A stretch of DNA of 64,000 bases from Siphonodentalium dalli (taxonomy: Eukaryota; Mollusca; Scaphopoda; Gadilida; Siphonodentaliidae). Of the stretch, positions 61,257 to 64,000 are shown piece by piece (position 1 is the first letter of the stretch; each line of letters opens with the position of its first letter). Below the pieces are notes generated by a model that saw only the letters and a program-made list of their open reading frames with translations, did not search any database and was not told the DNA's origin. The DNA is taken from NCBI GenBank assembly GCA_032622095.1, contig CP136066.1, positions 113,669,319 to 113,733,318 on the forward strand, read 5' to 3'. The position numbers were made by a program, and so were the translations under genes.

Positions 61257-61321
61257 GGTGTACTTGCCGTTCGGCCGCGGTGTCACTTTGTTGAGCACCG
61301 CGGTCGAACGGCAAGTACACC
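61257..61321. repeat. 26-bp stem hairpin with CCGCGG
   Basis: GGTGTACTTGCCGTTCGG and CCGCGGTG form one arm; after a 13-base loop (tcactttgttgag) the inverse arm follows with a single G-T-type mismatch. It is GC-rich in an AT-rich setting. Confidence 0.85.
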
Positions 61322-62109
61322 ATAACCGAGAATTAATAAATAATTTTTTTTTTTTAAATTTGGTCAAATGAGCATGTTAAATAAAAGTGTATAATATTCT
61401 CAATCCATATATGTGGCAAATCCATTGCCAAGTGAGAATTAACTGCCAGCGCCAGAAACTGGAAATACGCGACATTTTACGCTTTGCTCTATAATTCCAC
61501 TGCATTTGCCACCTGAGGATGGACTGAATAAAGATTACACAAACAATGTGTATTGATCTGATGTGTGATGGGACACGTTTATAAGGTCAAAAGGAATAAT
61601 GCACACGTTTCCCCGAACGGACACCCATAAATTAGGTGCGGGCGGAATGCTTTTCAATTCATTTAATTTTTCCGTTTTATTATCATTAACAAGCTATTGA
61701 AAATACACCATTTATTGTATTCTCTACCAACATTCCTACAGATAAGATTTTAGTCATCATATTCAAAACAAAATTATGAAAACCACTAGCCCTGATCAGA
61801 AAATGCAGATAATTCACTGGATAATTTTGGAGAAAACCTCGCGTGCACAAACAACCACGCGGTCAAACGTCATGCATGCATGCATCTATTACTGGTATAA
61901 TTTGTGTACGAATCTGGATTTTTTAAACCAGACAGCTATGACATATATTGACAAGTATAGTATCTCAACAAACATGCTAACTGTAATTACATGTACTTCA
62001 TTCAAGGGTGACTTCGGAAAGAGAAATAGAGTTTCATAAATAAATAAACATTGGAATACACAGCGGCGCCGTATACGCCAATAAAAACAAGAGCTACGCT
62101 GGGCGTGCA

Positions 62110-63047
62110 ATATACGCCCTCTCTTGGGTCAGCGGAAACTGGTAAAAAAGGGGCATAACTCTGGTAAAAATTGGCGGACGGAACTCAAATTTGAACTTGA
62201 CCTGTGTTTTGGTGGGAGAAAGTAATATACCAAATTATCATTGAATCCGATAAGCTCTAGTAAAGTTATCATGTGGACAACAAATTTCAGGGATTTTCTA
62301 AGTCAAATTACGTCAAATAAGGGGCATAACTCCGGTGAAAATTGGCGGACGGAACCCAAATTCGAACTTGAGCTGTCTTTTCTCCTAATAAACCCACATA
62401 CCAAATTTGATTGAAATCGGTTCACTCTAACTAAAGTTATCATCCGGACAACAAATTTCATGGATTTTCTAAGTCAAATTACGTCAAAAAAGGGGCCATA
62501 ACTCTCGCAAAAATTATCGGATTAAAACGAAATTCGGACTTGAGCTGTATTTCGATATATGTAATCCACAAAAATACGGGTTTTGCGTATAAACATTCCA
62601 AAATCGAGTTATCATCCGGAAACCAAAAAACATAAGAAAAACTGAATTTTCTGAGTCGAAAAAGGGGCATAACTCTGCCAAAAATGGTCGGACAGAACCC
62701 AAGTTCGAACTTGACCTGTGTTTTGGTGGGAGAAAGTAATATTCCAAATTTGGATTCATTCCGATAAACTATACTAAAGTTATCATCCGGACAACAAATT
62801 TCAAGGATTTTCTAAGTCAAAAAACGTTAAATAAGGGGCATAACTCCGGTGAAAATTGGCGGGCGGAACCCAAATTTGAACTTGAACTTACTTTTCGGCT
62901 AATAAACCCACATACCAAATTTTACTAATTTTGGTTCACTCTAACTAAAGTTATCATCCGGACAACAGGTTAACGGACGGACGCCCGCCCGGACGGACGG
63001 ACCAATACTATAATACGGCCTTTTTTTCAAAAGGGCGTATAAAAAGC
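62110..63047 (+). repeat. 5 x 171-bp tandem array ('GGGGCATAACTC')
   Basis: Cores 'ggggcataactc' start at 62150, 62321, 62492, 62664 and 62835. Units share 'aaaattggcggacggaaccc', 'taaagttatcatccggacaacaaattt' and 'ggattttctaagtcaaa'. It is bounded by ATACGCCC (about 62113) and GGGCGTAT (about 63035), and has a GGACGGACG tail. Confidence 0.92.
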
Positions 63048-63049
63048 GG

Positions 63050-64000
63050 AGAACCACGATACTTTTGTTTTCACAACGGAAGTACATTCTCAGATATTCC
63101 CGTTTCGTTGAAGTGACGCGCTCTCGTGCCGTGTTTCCCGGAAAGCCGATTAATTTAGCACAATTCTAATCATCCCATGATCTCCCATTCTGATCTATTG
63201 CAAATCCACATAAATGAACCACGTGCTCACTTTTATTCAAAGGATATATAATCCATGCATGCATCATTAAATTTTTATTTTGTTATATATTCATTATAAA
63301 GTATTGTTTACGTATATTGCCACAAAAAAGATGAGTGAAACCCTTGATTGGGAGGTTGATAATCGCTGTTAATTTTGCGCACATCTGTATATCTCAAATG
63401 CCAGGTGCACGCGAATTACAATTACGTCAGCATTATTCAGAAATTGGATGCGAGGACAGTATAGCGATCGACATTGTTTGCTACATCGTAACTGTTTGAG
63501 TTAACATGATTGTGACGTCACATGTCACTTTCTCTTCGATATTCCCTTTCAAGTTTTATCAAAGGTCAACTGACATGCTGCCGCGGTTTTGTCTTTAAAG
63601 TAACTACGTATTGAAATGATTTGAATATTTAGGTTCATAAAATCTTCACGGGCGAAAAATACCTTATAAATCACGCACAAACGCTCTTTATTGTTCATTC
63701 TGAAGAAATTCTGGCATAGATTTTTATCATTGTACATTCAATGGACGGCAGTAAATTCCAAAAGGAGGTCCACATGGGTGGATGTAGTCAGTATATAATT
63801 CAAACCAAAAATAATAGTTTAAATTAATGTAAAAAAAATATATTTGAACAAGAGAAAACAACATCACAATAACAAATATTTAAACATGGGCAAACAGTTC
63901 AAAGTAGGATGCGACAACAAACCATAATCCTTATTTTATAATCAGTCTTAAATGACAGGATGGTAATTCAATTCTCTAATGATGAGGCTGCCACGTGTGC
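63050..64000. other. Sequence right of the last array
   Basis: Apart from the tentative 48-base exon at 63663-63710 I see no element or gene. The ANAPC1 start should lie here or beyond the window edge. Confidence 0.4.
63663..63710 (-). CDS. Possible additional 5' ANAPC1 exon (48 nt)
   Basis: A splice-bounded stretch, ccag|AATTTC to TATAAG|GTATTT, reads NFFRMNNKERLCVIYK. It resembles NMVIWSKGSKSQALAVYK, which lies just before the region encoded by the exons further left. It is tiny, the acceptor tract is weak, and an intervening exon (AFTVDSP-like block) would still be missing. Confidence 0.25.

Overview
This is a eukaryotic, AT-rich, TE-dense window, almost certainly from an invertebrate animal and probably a mollusc (I would guess a bivalve). 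The reasons are long GT-AG introns, an APC1 protein clearly animal but divergent from the vertebrate one, many DNA transposons and Helitrons, and tandem arrays built around a 'GGGGCATAACTC'-type core. Of these, only the intron structure, the protein resemblance and the repeats are seen directly; the taxon is inferred.

The one host gene I can establish is ANAPC1 (anaphase-promoting complex/cyclosome subunit 1), on the minus strand. I reconstructed 22 coding exons by hand, 59963 down to 2819, with every exon-exon reading phase consistent, GT donors and AG acceptors. Together they encode about 850 residues, covering most of the N-terminal beta-propeller, its regulatory Ser-Pro loop and the start of the middle region. 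The first exons (start codon) and the 3' half (PC repeats and C-terminus) are not in the identified set; the 3' part lies beyond the left edge.

Layout from left to right: 1-2.8 kb, intron or flank with a possible short promoter and first exon on the minus strand; 2.8-8.0 kb, ANAPC1 exons, a hAT-like element, a long inverted repeat and a minisatellite; 8.2-14.1 kb, copy 1 of a large unclassified repeat with a nested BED-finger hAT relic; 14-18 kb, tandem repeats and three exons; 18.3-21.7 kb, a non-autonomous Helitron; 22-23.7 kb, two exons; 23.7-36.5 kb, one 12.9 kb intron with a 14-unit array, a second small array, and copy 2 of the large repeat carrying a nearly intact hAT transposon; 36.5-39.8 kb, three exons; 39.8-45.1 kb, one intron with a Helitron, an apparently intact Tigger/pogo transposon and a non-autonomous hAT; 46.4-55.5 kb, nine compact exons with small TTAA-flanked elements; 55.8-64 kb, another hAT, one small exon, and arrays.

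The transposons are well delimited: four hAT-like insertions have perfect 8-bp target duplications, the Tigger has TA flanks and an open 423-codon frame, and two Helitrons have A|TC...CTAG|T ends. Nested insertion order can be read directly because the large repeat occurs twice.
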